Positions 24,555 to 37,650 of a DNA stretch of 64,000 nt are shown here, one piece after another. A program made the position numbers and the translations under genes. Source of the stretch: Malurus cyaneus samueli (taxonomy: Eukaryota; Chordata; Aves; Passeriformes; Maluridae). How positions within the stretch are numbered: position 1 is the first letter of the stretch; every line of letters begins with the position of its first letter. The DNA is taken from the NCBI GenBank assembly GCA_009741485.1, contig CM019214.1, positions 1,468,002 through 1,532,001 of the forward strand, in the 5' to 3' direction. The notes below the pieces were generated by a model that saw only the letters and a program-made list of their open reading frames with translations, did no database searches and had not been told where the DNA came from.

Positions 24555-25600
24555 CAGGGTCATGGTTTTCTTAGGACCAGAGGCAGAAAGTGATGTGCAG
24601 AGTTCCCCCTGAACATGAGGAGGAACTTTACTGTGTGTGACCTTGTACAGCCCTGAGAGGGTGTGGAGCCTCCCTCCCTGGAGATGTTCCAGAATCATCG
24701 GGACACAATCCTGTGCTGTGTGTGCTCTGGGACACAATCCTGTGTGTGCTCTGGACACAATCCTGTGTGTGCTCTGGGACACAATCCTGTCTGTGTGTGC
24801 TCTGGACACAATCCTGTGCTGTGTGTGCTCGGGACACAATCCTGTGCTGTGGTGCTCCTGGGACACAACTCCTGTGCTGTGTGCCTCGGGACAAATCACT
24901 GTGCTGTGTGATGCTCTGGAACACAACTCCTGTGTTGATCGGGACACAACCTGTGCTGTGTGGTGCCGGGACACAATTCCTGGCTGGTTGTGCTCTGGGA
25001 CACAAATCGTGCTGTTGTTCGCCGGGACACAATCCGGTCTGTGTGTGCCTTGGGACATACAAATCCTGTCTGTGTGTGCTCTGGACCACAATCCGAGCTG
25101 TGTGTGCCTGGGGACACAAACCTGTGACGTGTGTGCTCTGGGATCACAATCCTGTGCTGTGTGTGCTCTGGGACACAATCCTGTGTGTGCTCTGGGACAC
25201 AATCCTGTGCTGTGTGTGCTCTGGGACACAATCCTGTGTGTGCTCTGGGACACAATCCTGTGTGTGCTCTGGGACACAATCCTGTGTGTGCTCTGGGACA
25301 CAATCCTGTGTGTGCTCTGGGACACAATCCTGTGCTGTGTGTGCTCTGGGACACAATCCTGTGCTGTGTGTGCTCTGGGACACAATCCTGTGTGTGCTCT
25401 GGGACACAAATCCCGTGGCTGTGTGTCCGGGAACACAATCCCTGTGCTTGTGTTCTCTGGGACACAACCTAGATGCTGTGTTGCTCTGGGACACAATCCT
25501 GTGCTGTGTGTTTTAGGATGGCCCTGTGTCAGCAGGAGCTTGGCCCATGACTCTCTGAGGTCCCTTCCAACCTGGCCTACATCGTCATTTGTATGAATAC
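24555..25600 (+). mobile_element. CR1 LINE 3' region split by an internal minisatellite
   Basis: The left part (about 24555-24695) matches the conserved end of avian CR1: CCTGAACATGAGGAGGAACT, GTGTGGAGCCTCC, CTGGAGATGTTCCAGAA. The right part (about 25510-25600) resumes the same element with AGGATGGCCCTGTGTCAGCAG and TGAGGTCCCTTCCAACCTGG. Between them a short CR1 segment containing GACACAATCCTGTGC is amplified about 30 times. In an intact CR1 this region would be roughly 230 bp; here it spans about 1,050 bp. Assignment is from memory of the consensus. Confidence 0.82.
24695..25510. repeat. 24- to 29-bp minisatellite inside CR1, about 30 copies
   Basis: Units alternate between 24 bp (GGGACACAATCCTGTGTGTG + CTCT) and 29 bp, which carry an extra CTGTG. 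Copies from 25150 to 25400 are nearly perfect; copies from about 24830 to 25140 are noisy with single-base indels. No stops occur in several frames on either strand, which explains the long apparent ORFs on both strands. None is coding. Confidence 0.96.
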
Positions 25601-27639
25601 ACTCAGAATGCCTATCTTGCTGTCAGATGATATTCAAAACAGCTCAGTGTCTTAAAAGTGATTTTGTAAGAGGTAAACAAAAAGTGATTCTGTTAGAGGT
25701 AAACAACAGATTAACAATAGGGCTGGTGTGATGTGATAACACCACACAGTATTCACAGTGTCTGATTTGTGCTACTGGAAAGTTACTATCATCAGAATAT
25801 TCTAGTACAGATTATATCAGTAGTGTATTTTTTAATTACCTTAATCTGTGCCTAAAGGCATCTGTCCTATGAGTTTTCTCCTTGCCAGTGTTAAAAGTAT
25901 TAACTGATGTTTCTGCATGCTGTGTATGCTGTCCTTCTAATATCCCATCAATTTACATAAAACCAGGTAAAAATACAATTTGCATATGACTATTCTTTAC
26001 CTAAAACCAGGTAAAAATACAGTGCCAAATTGTACTGATTAATGTCTAACATCAGACATATTCTCTCTGTTACTATTGCTTTCATTGTTGCTTTTATTGG
26101 GTTATGTCCTCTGATTTTTTGCCGATTTTTTTCTTTGATTTTTGTATGTAATTAAAATCAGTATGTTATTTTTCTCAGTTAGTCAAATGTGGTTTGGCTC
26201 TGTGGCAAGATTTTGGGTTTTAATTGTTGCCAAGGTAAAATCCCTGTGCAGCATACTGTTTTCATTCAGTAATGGCAGCTTACCCTATGGAAGATTATTG
26301 CATTAATGCAGTTTTTCCTCAGGCTAAAGCATCATATCACTGATGGTTTTCTGTGCCAAAACCTGTGTGAAACACATCAAATGAGCATGAGACTTTATGG
26401 AGCTCCTGAATAAATAGTGTGCCAGTACTAAATGTTTGCAGTAGTCAAAGTTGAGCTCAGTCCTAAGTATTGTGTGAGGAAAATAGAGCGATTAGGGAAG
26501 CTGTAGTGCTGAAAGTCAAATTAACTCTTTAATAACCACTTGCTTCAACTTCACTGCAAGGCAGTGAATAACCTTCTGAATTCCTTGCAGAATTCTGGTG
26601 TGGAATGTTGGATGTAGAGTATTTGTTTCATGGACCTCCAAACTCCACTGCCATGGCATTGCGTTGAGTGCAGCAGTGAGAGGAAAGTGAGATTACTGCT
26701 GGATCACTGCAGTGATTGCCTTTATGGTATAAGTGATATACACTGAACATCTGGAACTGCTCACAGTGCAGGACAGATGTGAATGTTACTGACAGTTCTT
26801 AAAGGTTACATTTTTCATTGATGCATTGTGCCATTTGTTCTACCTGAACCTCTGCCTGTTCCACAGTGCTCTGTGCAGGGGAAACAGTCAGATTAGCATG
26901 ATATTAATGTGTTTTAAATATCACTGATGTCAGTAAAGTCCAGATTTACATACAAGGAAGTGGGAGATTGGTATGTGTACAGTTACTGCTCCAAAGATCA
27001 GAGAGTTGTGCAGAATGGAGTGCAGAAACTTGAAGCTGCTGAGTTCCCACAGTTTGAGCAGATCGCTGCTCATTCCGTCTCCCTTCTTACCCAAGGTGGG
27101 CTGTAATCATCTCTGCAGCACAGTATTGCTGCCTTTTATTTCTTTTCCTCAAAATCTTATTTCCAAGTCTCTCCAAGTTTTGAGGAGTTGTTAATTTCTT
27201 AATAAAAACCATTAAAGCACTAATTTTGAGCAACCAATCAGATTCCAAAATTACTTCCCCACAGTAGTGGAAAATACAATCGATCTCTGTTTGGTATTGT
27301 GCTAATTTCCTCAAAGTCTATGTCCTGGGATTAACTGAAGTAAACATTTGGGTCCACATTTGTAAGGCCATGTAGGATGAGGGGATGAAGTGAGGTAGTC
27401 CCAGATCTTATTTTCATTGATTTTACTGTTTTCTGTCTGCTCCTTCTGCTATACATTGCTAAGATATGTTTTATTTCAAGGTTTTATTTAATTTTATCTT
27501 ATATAAAACGTTGCTATCTTTATTAGTCACATACAATGATTTCTTTAAGAGGGCATTTCAGGGTCCAATGTAGGGTCATGAATGCATTTTTAAATGCATT
27601 AAATTGCCAGAGGGAATGACATGAATTTGTGTAAGGTTT

Positions 27640-27862
27640 AGGCTGGGTATTAGTATAAGGTTCTTCATGCAGAGAGTGGCTGGGCTCTGAACAGGCTCCC
27701 CAGGGACGTGGTCACAGCTCCAGATCTGACAGGGTTTGAGAGGTTTTTGGGGTACACTCAGGAACGTGGGGTGATTCCTGGGGTCTCCTGTGCATGGCCT
27801 GGTGTCAGACTCAAAAATCCTTGTGTAGAATATCCTAGCTAAGGATGTTCTATGATTCTATG
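27640..27862 (+). mobile_element. CR1 LINE 3'-end fragment
   Basis: A 5'-truncated CR1 on the + strand. Recognisable parts are AGGTTCTTCATGCAGAGAGT, GAACAGGCTCCCCAGGGACG, TGGTCACAGCTCCAGATCTG and the terminal repeat TTCTATGATTCTATGA at 27847-27862. The double ATTCTATG tail is the usual 3' end of avian CR1. This is the cleanest transposon in the window and the best single marker that the DNA is avian. Confidence 0.88.
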
Positions 27863-30657
27863 ACATTTAATGGTTTCTGTTTAGTCACTTTGTTGCCATT
27901 TCAATGGAATGGTGCTGCTTTGGTGTCTGCTGTTGAGCTGTGTTGTTTCCTTTTGAGTCTTTTATGAAAATCCAGACTTGTGTTTGAAAGTTCCCTTGTG
28001 AGATACTCCATTCCCTTACTCCCTTTTGTGCTTGTCATGTTATGAACTCTGCTCAGATATGGGTGGTACTCTGTACCAAAAATTCTCATTCTGTGCCTCC
28101 TTTGTTCCCAAAGGCTAATATTGAGAAATGGAAGGTGCAGGGTGAAGATAAGAGAGAGCTTTCAGAGTGGAGAAATCACCTTGCTGGGGAAGGAGTTAGT
28201 AAGACTTGTTGTTTTTGATGTGTTGAGTTTAAAGCAGTTCAGTTTGAAGTGTGAGGGTGTTTGCTGTCAGCAGCACAGATCAGGATGGTTTCAGTTGGGT
28301 TGTCCATTTTAACATTTCGTGGAGCACAGCGCTGCAGTGCCGATGCTACAGAAGATCTTCAAAACTGAAGGGTGAGGGAGATAATTGGGGGATCACCTTG
28401 TACCTCAGAAATGCAGGTAGCTGAAAGAACCATGGATGCATGAGTTAAAAATAATAAAAGTGATTCATCTTACTTTGGGAGGATATGTGAAATGTATTAC
28501 TGATGGGTTTCAATTTATATGAAGTCAAAGATAAGCAATTTGTTGCAGTCACAGTGTCTCAGATCAGTACTTGTTTTAGTCAGACAGTTTCTTCCAGTTG
28601 GTCACACTGATGGCTCTCCATTAACCAGACATCTTCTGCACCTTTTCATTTGTTTCTTAAAGAAACTGAATTTTGATGGTATTTGACATAATGTGTTCTA
28701 TGAATTCTTGCTGTGGGTTCTGGTGTTGCTAAAGTGAAAGGTTACTGCTTATGCTGCAAATGACAGCTTTGGAACATTGCCAGTAAATAAAGAAGCCCCT
28801 TAGTAGCTGCAGCAAACTCCCTCTGCACAGGGATTATATATCATGACACTTGTAATAATACAGAGTCATATTCACACTTGCAGCAGTGTGTTCTGTGGCT
28901 GCCCTTAATGGCCTTTAATTGCAAACAGCTTGTAGTGCTCCAGCTCATTTTAAGGTCCTTGTAAATTAAATCGTATTTTAAGTGTGGATGTGATGAGCAC
29001 CGAAAGCAAAACTATCCATACAAATTACTTTTTCTTGCAAAAAGTTGGAAATGTTCTGCTGGAAATTAAAGTTCAGAAGCATGACTGCAATATTTCTTAG
29101 AAGCAGCAGCAGCAGAAGAAATGGAAATAGATGAGAATTAGAGACCTGATGTAGTCTCGGATCGTTAGGAAAGCAGCGGTGCAAGCAAAGGAATTTATAG
29201 TTAATGCAAATTAATATATGGGAGAGGGAATGGCATATGGCTAATTATAGCACTACATCTGGGGTAGTATGAACTTGGGTGAATATTGGATTGCAATCTG
29301 GTCTTGTCATCAAATTGCAAATTGCTGTGTAGCATAATTGGTGCAAAGAAAATTGTATTTCTAAATTTCAGAATCTAATTGTTTTCCTTTGAGGAACTCT
29401 TGTGGATTTCCTAAACTTTTCTAGAACACATGAGCAATGCTTAGAGACCTAGGGTTAATCACTGATTTCTGATACTCCATATATTTAAACAAAGACCACT
29501 AAAATAGAGCATAACTCAGTATTTCAAAGGATCATTCATGTAGATTATTAAATGTACCATGGTAAGAATGGGTCTGGGTCATCTGGCTTTCAAAATTATT
29601 TATAGCAACCAAGTTGATCTAAAATTTTAATACTCTGAAGTGTCTTGAATATACCTGTTCACATTACCTTTTTTTTTGTTTGTTTTTGTGAATTAAAGTC
29701 TTTTTTTTAACTTGGGAGTTGTGGAAATTGAGTATTTGACAATGTAGATAAAACATTGACAATAACAGTGAAAATTTTCCTGTAATTTCATTTTTTCTGA
29801 AAACTATAGGTTCTTCTTGGCACATGTATTTTTACATCAGTCAAGATTACGGAGTGTTTTTAAACAATAAGTTGTCCTGAATGCCCTGATTAAAGCATTT
29901 TAAAGTTCCTTGATAACTCCTGTGTAATTCCTAACTGGTGACATACCTTTTTAAAATATAAAAAACTTTATATTCTTTTTGAATAAAAATTCTTGAAGTA
30001 TAATGATGTTTACTTCTCACTTGAAGCCTGGCTAACAATAAATGGGGAAAAAGGAAAGAAGTTTTCATTTCAACCATTACAGCTGTTAAAATTTGTACAA
30101 ATGCGTTAAATATCATGCGAAGAATTTAATAATTGCCCTTATTGGTGTGGTGTTTGATGGCAGGAGAAAGCCCAAGGGAGGGATTAGGCAGACCTGAGCT
30201 CAGGTACAGTGATCAGAAATTGGGGATCAGTGGGAGCACAGGCTCAGCTCTTCAATGGAGCTTTTGCTGGCACTGCTTCGTGCTCTTTGTTCAGCCAAGA
30301 GCACTTGGGAAATGTTTGCACAGGACTGGAGAATTCTTTATGCTGTCTGTGTCGTGTAGATAGAAGTTTGGCCTGTGTTTAGCCTTTCTCTAAACTCTTC
30401 AAAACACGTTCTGCTTTTTGCTGTGTGTGACTGCACCTGCACAATAATGCATGATGAGTCTACTGCTTGCATTTGATCAAGAATGGATCAGTTCATGCTA
30501 ACTTCTCCTTCCTCTGGATTAAGATAAAAACGAAAACATCCTCTGGATTTAGAAAGTGTTTGCATTTGTTCCTGATTTATTTTAGTTTAAATTTCTAAAT
30601 TAGACCAATCTTTGGGCAAGTTCCCTTTAAGCCCTAATACCTTAGAACGTAATGATT

Positions 30658-31260
30658 TTACTTTGCCCATTTTGAAAAATCACGCACTTTATACAATTTT
30701 ATTTTCACTTTTTCAAATGTGTAGCAAAGTGAGGATTTGTTTCTGAACAGCACAGGTACCTCTTCGTTAGAAGCAATACCAACTTTGCTCTCCAGTTTTA
30801 CAGTTGCTTGCACCTTTAAAAACTTCAATGAGGCATCTTTTATTTCTTCTTCCATGTGAAGAGTCATTTCTGTACAGTGCTGGGGAATAGAAAGATTGGT
30901 AGAATGGAGTTCAGTGTCAGTCCTGCATGAAGGGAGGGTGAATATTTGCAGATTGTCAGGGGAAATGATTGTACTGATGGATGCACATTCCTTTATGGTT
31001 CCATTGTACTCTCCTACCCACGTGTTTAGAAATCCAAAGGGCTCTGTGTGTGCCTGTGGAGGGGCTGATTTGGGCAGCATCTCCAGAGTGAGCCATGGAG
31101 GACCAGGGCAAAGAGCTTCTAAACCCCACTTCATCTCTGAAGTTCCTCTGGCTGCTGATAACAAACTGGTTCTTAGATTTTTTTGTGTGTATTTTGTTTT
31201 GATGTTGTCTGTTGTTATGGAATGTTCCTTAGCCTCAGTCTTGCTTACTTCAACTTCCAT
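30658..31260 (-). other. Unrecognised 200-codon ORF inside the CDKL5 intron
   Basis: The longest open frame in the window that does not lie in tandem repeat: 200 codons from ATG, or about 217 from the preceding stop. The predicted protein is hydrophilic with mixed composition, no signal peptide, no obvious membrane segment and no domain I recognise. It has stretches rich in K/E (N-terminal 40 residues) and a C-terminal segment ending DFSKWAK. A 144-codon frame lies on the opposite strand over half of it. It may be an exon of a nested minus-strand gene, an old retrocopy, or chance. I assign no function. Confidence 0.2.
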
Positions 31261-32712
31261 GGGTCTGTTTTGTGCTTTTCCTTGTTTGAGTTGTGTTTGG
31301 GATGTTTATGATCTGTTTCTGACAGGCTGACAGAAGGTGGGCTCACATGTTATTATCTGCAGCTTTGTGGCCATCCTGCTGTGGTTGGGATGAAGCTCTG
31401 CTTGTCAGTGCTGAAACTTTCTGGGCTTGGCATAATTTGTACTCAATTGTGCTGTTGAAGCACCATGCCATGGGCAGTATTCTTGGTTATCAACACTGTT
31501 TGTTCTGGAAACCTTCTCTCTCTTGTGTGTTTGTGTGTGCACTCAGTGCTTCCCCAAATACCCATTTGTACTTACCCTGATCTGTTACACACCCCTGCAG
31601 CACAAACAAGATGCCTGTGTTCTCTGAAAGAGTGCTTGTTCTGTTTGCACTTTCTGATAGGGAGTTGTGCTGCCTTATTGAACAACTTTCCTAATCTTTC
31701 AGTCCAGAAAGAATCCTTAAAATATTGAGAACTCCTTCTCAAATGTGTATTATGAAGCATATTTTTCAAAAAATTCTAATAACAGAAGATTACCACAACT
31801 CCAATATGTTAAAAATTATTTGCAAAGCAGTTTTCTCAGAGTTAACTTTGGCTGAACAGGATTACCATCATTATCGATTTGCCTTTGGATTGTAGATGGG
31901 CTTTTAATGAAAAGAATTGTGGTTTTGAGGTATGACAAGGTAGGTGACATTTGCATGTGTGATCATGCACTGAGATGTGGAAAGATGAAATTCTGTGTGA
32001 CCTATAAAACTTGACTGGTTACACCTACCCCTTCTTTTGACAGTATGCATCTTGACCAGGAGGCAAGCTATCTTCTTGAAATCAATTAACATTTCCAAGA
32101 GAGATGGAGTAATGCCATGTTTATGCACAGAAATGTGTTGCAGGCAATGCCATCTGCAGAGCAGAGCTGACTCGCTGCTGCTTCTCCAGGATCAAGTTTC
32201 CTGTCACTGTTTGTGTGAAAAACTCATCCAAGTGGTGCCTACCTTTTTTTTTTCTCCCCTCAAAGCATCAGTCAGTGGAGAATGGTGTTAAGAAACAAAT
32301 ACAAGATATAGTATCTGATGGATTTGCACCCTGGGTTCTGAACCTGCTCTAATTCTTTAAGTCTTTCCTGCTTCAACTGCAATAAATGTTGTTGTAGGGC
32401 CAAGGAACTATTTGGGGAGAAAAAAAGAATCAGTAGGATCTGAGTGACTTTTCGAAAGGCTAAACACAGGCCAAACAACATCCATCCCATGGGCTCTAGA
32501 AGGTTTAAAAAAAAAAAAAAAGAGTGAGGGAGTGGCATTTCTGTTAGAAATTCTGGGGTGTTGTGCCCCCTTCATCCAAATTGCTCAGATAACAGAAAAG
32601 AGACTGCAGAGCAGATGTCTGGATGATTCAGTATCAGAGCAGCAAATCAAGGGTGATCAGCCTGTCATTGTATTGCTTGGTTTCTGTTCAGTAGGGTTCT
32701 CCACGAAATGGA

Positions 32713-32811
32713 TAGTGTTTAATTTATATTACTGAAGTAGTGTTTAATTTATGTTACTGAACTACTGTTTAACTGATATTACTGAAGTAGTGTTTAATTG
32801 ATATTACTGAG
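32713..32811. repeat. 25- to 28-bp tandem repeat, 4 copies
   Basis: Four AT-rich units containing AGTGTTTAATTTATATTACT followed by GAAGT. Copies differ by a few substitutions (GTTTAACTGATATTAC, TTTAATTGATATTAC). Confidence 0.85.
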
Positions 32812-32844
32812 GTTGGTTTTCTGTTGCTTTGCCACCACCCTTTG

Positions 32845-33127
32845 GTCACACAAGCACAAGTGTGTCCATGCACACAAGCACAAGTGTATAAATGCACACA
32901 GGTATCTGTTCAGTTAAAGTGTATAAATGCACACAGGTATCTGTTCAGTTAAAGTGTATAAATGCACACAGGTTAAAATCTGTTCGTTAAAGTGTATAAA
33001 TGCACACAGGTATCTGTTCAGTTAAAGTATGTATAAATGCACACAGGTACTGTTCAGTTAAAGTGTATAAATGCACACAGGTATCTGTTCAGTTAAAGTG
33101 TATAAATGCACACAGGTATCTGTTCAG
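32845..33127. repeat. 35-bp tandem repeat, about 7-8 copies
   Basis: Units of about 35 bp containing GTGTATAAATGCACACAGGT followed by ATCTGTTCAGTTAAA. The first copies are diverged (GCACAAGTGTGTCCATGCAC). Two internal units carry one- to three-base insertions or deletions. The array follows the 25-28-bp array by about 30 bp. Confidence 0.93.
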
Positions 33128-36100
33128 GTTCTGAGTTCCAGCAAAGTGGTCCCTTCTGGTCACCTTTAGAAAATACTCTTTGCCTGTTCCTTCTGTTGTT
33201 CTTGGCAGATTTGTGCTGGTTAGCACTGTTTCATTCTGATGGGTATAAGAACTGAATACTTGTGCCTGAGTATAAAATATGAATGGCAATAAATCTTTTT
33301 TTATCAAAGGCATGTACAAGGCTTTAACAAAAATATGAACAAAAATTTCACAGCCAAAGTCTTGTGATTATACTTCCTCAGCTTTCACTTGTCTGTTCAT
33401 CTGAAGATCGTGTTTCAGGAACTTTCTGAAAATGTATCTTTATTGCTACAGCATCTTGTGTTTTTCACCTAAATATGTTTGTGTGAAGGAAGACAATCTT
33501 TTACCACTTCTGAGCTATTAAAAGAAATGTGAAAAGGAAAGGTCTGTTTAGTTTTATAGCTCTATATCTGCAGTAAACAATAAGACCCAGAATTTTTCAA
33601 TGGCAGAACATGCCTTTTCTGAACATATCTGGCAGGGAATCAAATTACAAGGGCATAGCTTATTGCAAAGAACAAATACGTGGAAAGAGAAAATTAAAGG
33701 AAAAATTAGGCACAGGGATCTCTTATCTATGGATTTGAGGTTTTTCTCTTGTTTTTTTAGAGTAGAATATGTTAACAATTAACATTCTGCAAGGCCACCT
33801 TTTTCTCTTTTGAAGAGCTGGTGATAGCTGGCTGTTCAGACAGTATTGCCTGAATGAGGCTTTTAACTGCATTCACAGTAACCAACTAATGATTCATTTG
33901 CTAACTTTTAAATATAATATGAGAAAACATGCCCAGAATGACGTTACGATGGAACCAAGTCAGATTTACACATTCAAGCACAAATGCCAGAGTGCTGTGG
34001 GGACCATTGTTTACTCCCTGTGCCACCAGAAGGTTTGCTACTACAGCTCTTCACAAAGGACAGAAGGCACCGTTCTCTGCTGAGGTTTTGTTCCCAATCT
34101 GCATCTCGTTCAGACCAAGTGCTGCACTGGAGCTCACACTTACTTGGGCTGGTTTAGCTTTTGGATTTCTGCAGTAATCTTAAATCAAGTAGCAGTGCTG
34201 TTACTAAACATCAAGGAGAAACGTTGCTGAGTAAAAAGAGTCAAAACCTTTGCTCCACAAAGAATCATAAAGCTTTTCCAATTCTTACTTTTTCTTTCAC
34301 CTCTGTTTAAATGAATCTTTATAATGCCTTGGAACTGAGAGAAATATGGCTCTAGGAGATCAATATATGACATTGTATATATCAATATATATACATTCTA
34401 AATTCGTATTTTTCTTATGACAACTTCTCACGCTGAATATTTGAGCTCTTGCTCAAGGATTTGATCTGAAGCATTCTTCTGGAAGCTTAACATAAGGAAA
34501 ACGTTACTTCTAATGGGGCCTTATTTGCAAGTTATTTAAAGCTTTATTGATCTCAGGTAATACCTTTAATTATACAGAGAAAGGAAATGCAGAGTTCATA
34601 GCAGAGATATTTATAGCCTCATGAAGATGCTCACCAGTGAACATTGACTTTATTCTCTAATATGCAGGTGAAGGAGGAAGGATGAGTTTCAGAAATTGTG
34701 GTCTTGCTGCTAGCTGTGCCAGATTGCTTTGTGGGATGTGAGAATTGAGCTGCACAGTTACGTTGGCAATGGAGATGTTCTTACTTCAGTAGCACAGTTT
34801 GGAATATTTTATTTGTGTTTCTACATGTGAATTACAAATACAATCCAATGGACTGTGGTGATCTTAATGTAGTACTGGAGCACAAAGGATTGTGATCCAG
34901 AGGAAGTAACATCCCTTGAGGTTACTAGACTTGATAAGATTTCTAAAATATATCTTAAAAACCTGTGCATGCATGTAAGTTTGTGCATGCAAAAATAAAA
35001 CATACAGACAGAAGGGCTGCAAAGTGAAGTAACTTGGGTGGAATTAATCTCACCCACTGTTTCAGTGCTTAGGTCTTGCATAACCAATCTCCCGAGTTTA
35101 TGTAAGTTGAGATAGTCCAAAATCCGTAAAGCAACTCTTACCATCTGGAAATTATTAAAATCAGTGACCTTCTGGCCAAATCTTCTTCTCTCCCCTGCTT
35201 TGAGTAACTGTGGGGAAAGCCTTGACAACTCACACTGAATATCTCACTCTTAGCTGGCTAAAGCTAAATGACATAGACTCTACCACAGGATATATTTTGA
35301 GTTTTATGTAGATTCATTGAGTCTTTCTAAACACAGAATAGAATTGTTCTCAGTTTAAATTTGGAGGTTGCTATTTCAGGCCTGGAGAAGGGCTCTGGTT
35401 TCTTTTGCAAACACCAGTATTTCTAATGAAAGAATGCTACCTTTTCCCCTCAAATACTGCCTTGCTTATATACACTGTGATAAACTTACTTTTTTTCCCC
35501 CCCATAATTTTCTAGAGTTCTCAAATACAAAATTCATCATGAAACAGCATATGGATACCCACGCAGTTGTCACACAGCTGTCAGCTCCTCGTGTTTGAGA
35601 TGGCATAGGCAGTAACCTGTGCCTTCATCCCCCGTGCACAGCAGAGCTGTGCAATGAGACTCATCTGTGCTTTTGCTGCCTTTGCAGCTATTTCTGAATT
35701 CTCACCATTCCTCTGCTCTCAGTTAAATTGGGATCCACTGAAATTTTAGAGTTCACAGATTCATTTATTTGTTATGCTGGTTTAACAGTAACTTCTGAGT
35801 CGAGGTGCCTTACCCCAGTTCTCTTTTCCAATCTGTTTTCAGGCTGCATTTGTGCCTTCTTTTCCTTCTTTAGTCTTTGTATTTCCTGGCCCTTAGCTCC
35901 TCACTCTGCACTTTTTTTATTCTCTCTCCCCACATAGGATTTCCAGTGTTTGTGGCAATAAACTTGGTGAGATCAAGACACTTTTCCTTCCCCATTTTCT
36001 AAGAAGTATTTGTTTGTCATGCTTGTTCAAACTTTCACAGAAATACACTGCTCTGGCCATAACTTTTTGGATGCTGAAGAAACTGAAATAAGTTCACAAA

Positions 36101-37650
36101 CTCTCAGTTTAACTGCAAAGATGAAACTTCATCTGTAGAAAATGCTGTTTTTATGAAAACTTAGCTGCCATATTTTTCTTCATGTGTTGGTAGTAGCAGA
36201 AGTCTTCCTTGGATGCAGATTGCTTTATTTGCACATGCATGTTCTACTTTAGTTAGCTGAATTGCCATGCAATTTGTGTAGAGAAACCTCTCCAGTTCCA
36301 CCGACCTCTGCACAGTGATCAGGAGTGCTGGAGGCATGAACTTCCCTGCTGACTTTCTTTTAGGCAGTTGGGAATGAATTTTAATCCTTAATGCTCTTCT
36401 GTGAAAAAGAGAACATCTCTAAAAGGAATGTACTTTTAAATGCTTGGGAGAGAAAAATGTCAGTATTCTCAGGAGTCAAGAATTCTTATTATCCAGAGAG
36501 TGCACTCTGTGTAATCCCAAACAACAAAAGTCTTTCTTTCTCTGCAAACCTGAATGCAGAAACTTGGAGAAGAAATTAAGGTGTCCAGTAACATGAAATA
36601 CACATCAATATACAGATTGGACAAAACTTTTACAATTTAATTTGCTTTGGTAAGAGTGGAATGTCAGCAAAAATATTTCTTTATGAAAAAATCCTTAGAG
36701 AGCAAAAAGATGTCTTGTAAATGCCACAGAATCATTGGGGAGGGGTATTGTTTTCTTTCTGTAATACTTCATGCAATGTGAACTGAAGCTTGAAAACACA
36801 AGAGGCATTTCCTCTTCAGATTTATCCTTCCCTGAAGAACAACACAAAAAAATATTCTAATTATAGATCTGGAGTATGTGAAAGGGGTGTGTTTGTGAGC
36901 CTTAATGCTCTTGAGGAGAAAGAAGACATTGTATGATGGAGAGGAGATGGAATGACAGATTCTTGGGGTTAATGCAGACTCTGAAATGTTCCATAGCCAA
37001 ACCTACCAATCAGCAGACAGCAGAACACCAGAGGTGTTGGTTACATTTGATAACACCTTTTGCATACCAAATTGCATGAAGAAGACAGTGTTACACTATT
37101 CTGCATGCCCAAAATGGGAGGAGAAAAAGTTTTTAGTTCAAAACTTTTTCTTTTATTTTTAAATTGGAGACACTGAACATAAAAGTTCTCATCTCTGGGG
37201 TTCTAGGCAAGAAGACCATTGTAGCTTAGGCTTTTCTCCAGATGTGGAGAGCTTACCATTACCAATAAATTAATGTGTTAAAGCCACAGGTAACCTCTGC
37301 CTTGGCTCTGATTTTGGCTGCAGAGCAGATTTGGGATGGTACCAGAATAGGCACTGCCACCTCTGGTGCTCTAAGGCCCAGTGCAGAGTGCAGACAAGGC
37401 ATTGCTGCCTCTTGCCCATGAAGGGTGTTCAAGTCAGGGCAAACCTTGTCTGAACCTCTGCAGAATGGAAATGACAGCAGCTGCTGCTGTGTTTTGATGG
37501 TTTCCCTTCAGTGCTCAGAGTGCCAATTTTTTTTTTCTAAGATACTGTTAAAGCAAATAAACTAAGTTTAAGAAATCCTGTTGTAGCTTGCACACTAAAA
37601 CAAGAATTTAGTTGGTATGTAAAAATGGGTAACAGAGAATTAATACTGAT

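Noticed and set aside
24510..25596. Cysteine-rich and T-H-S-T-G-L frames of about 320 codons on opposite strands
   Set aside because: Both arise from the CR1-embedded minisatellite.
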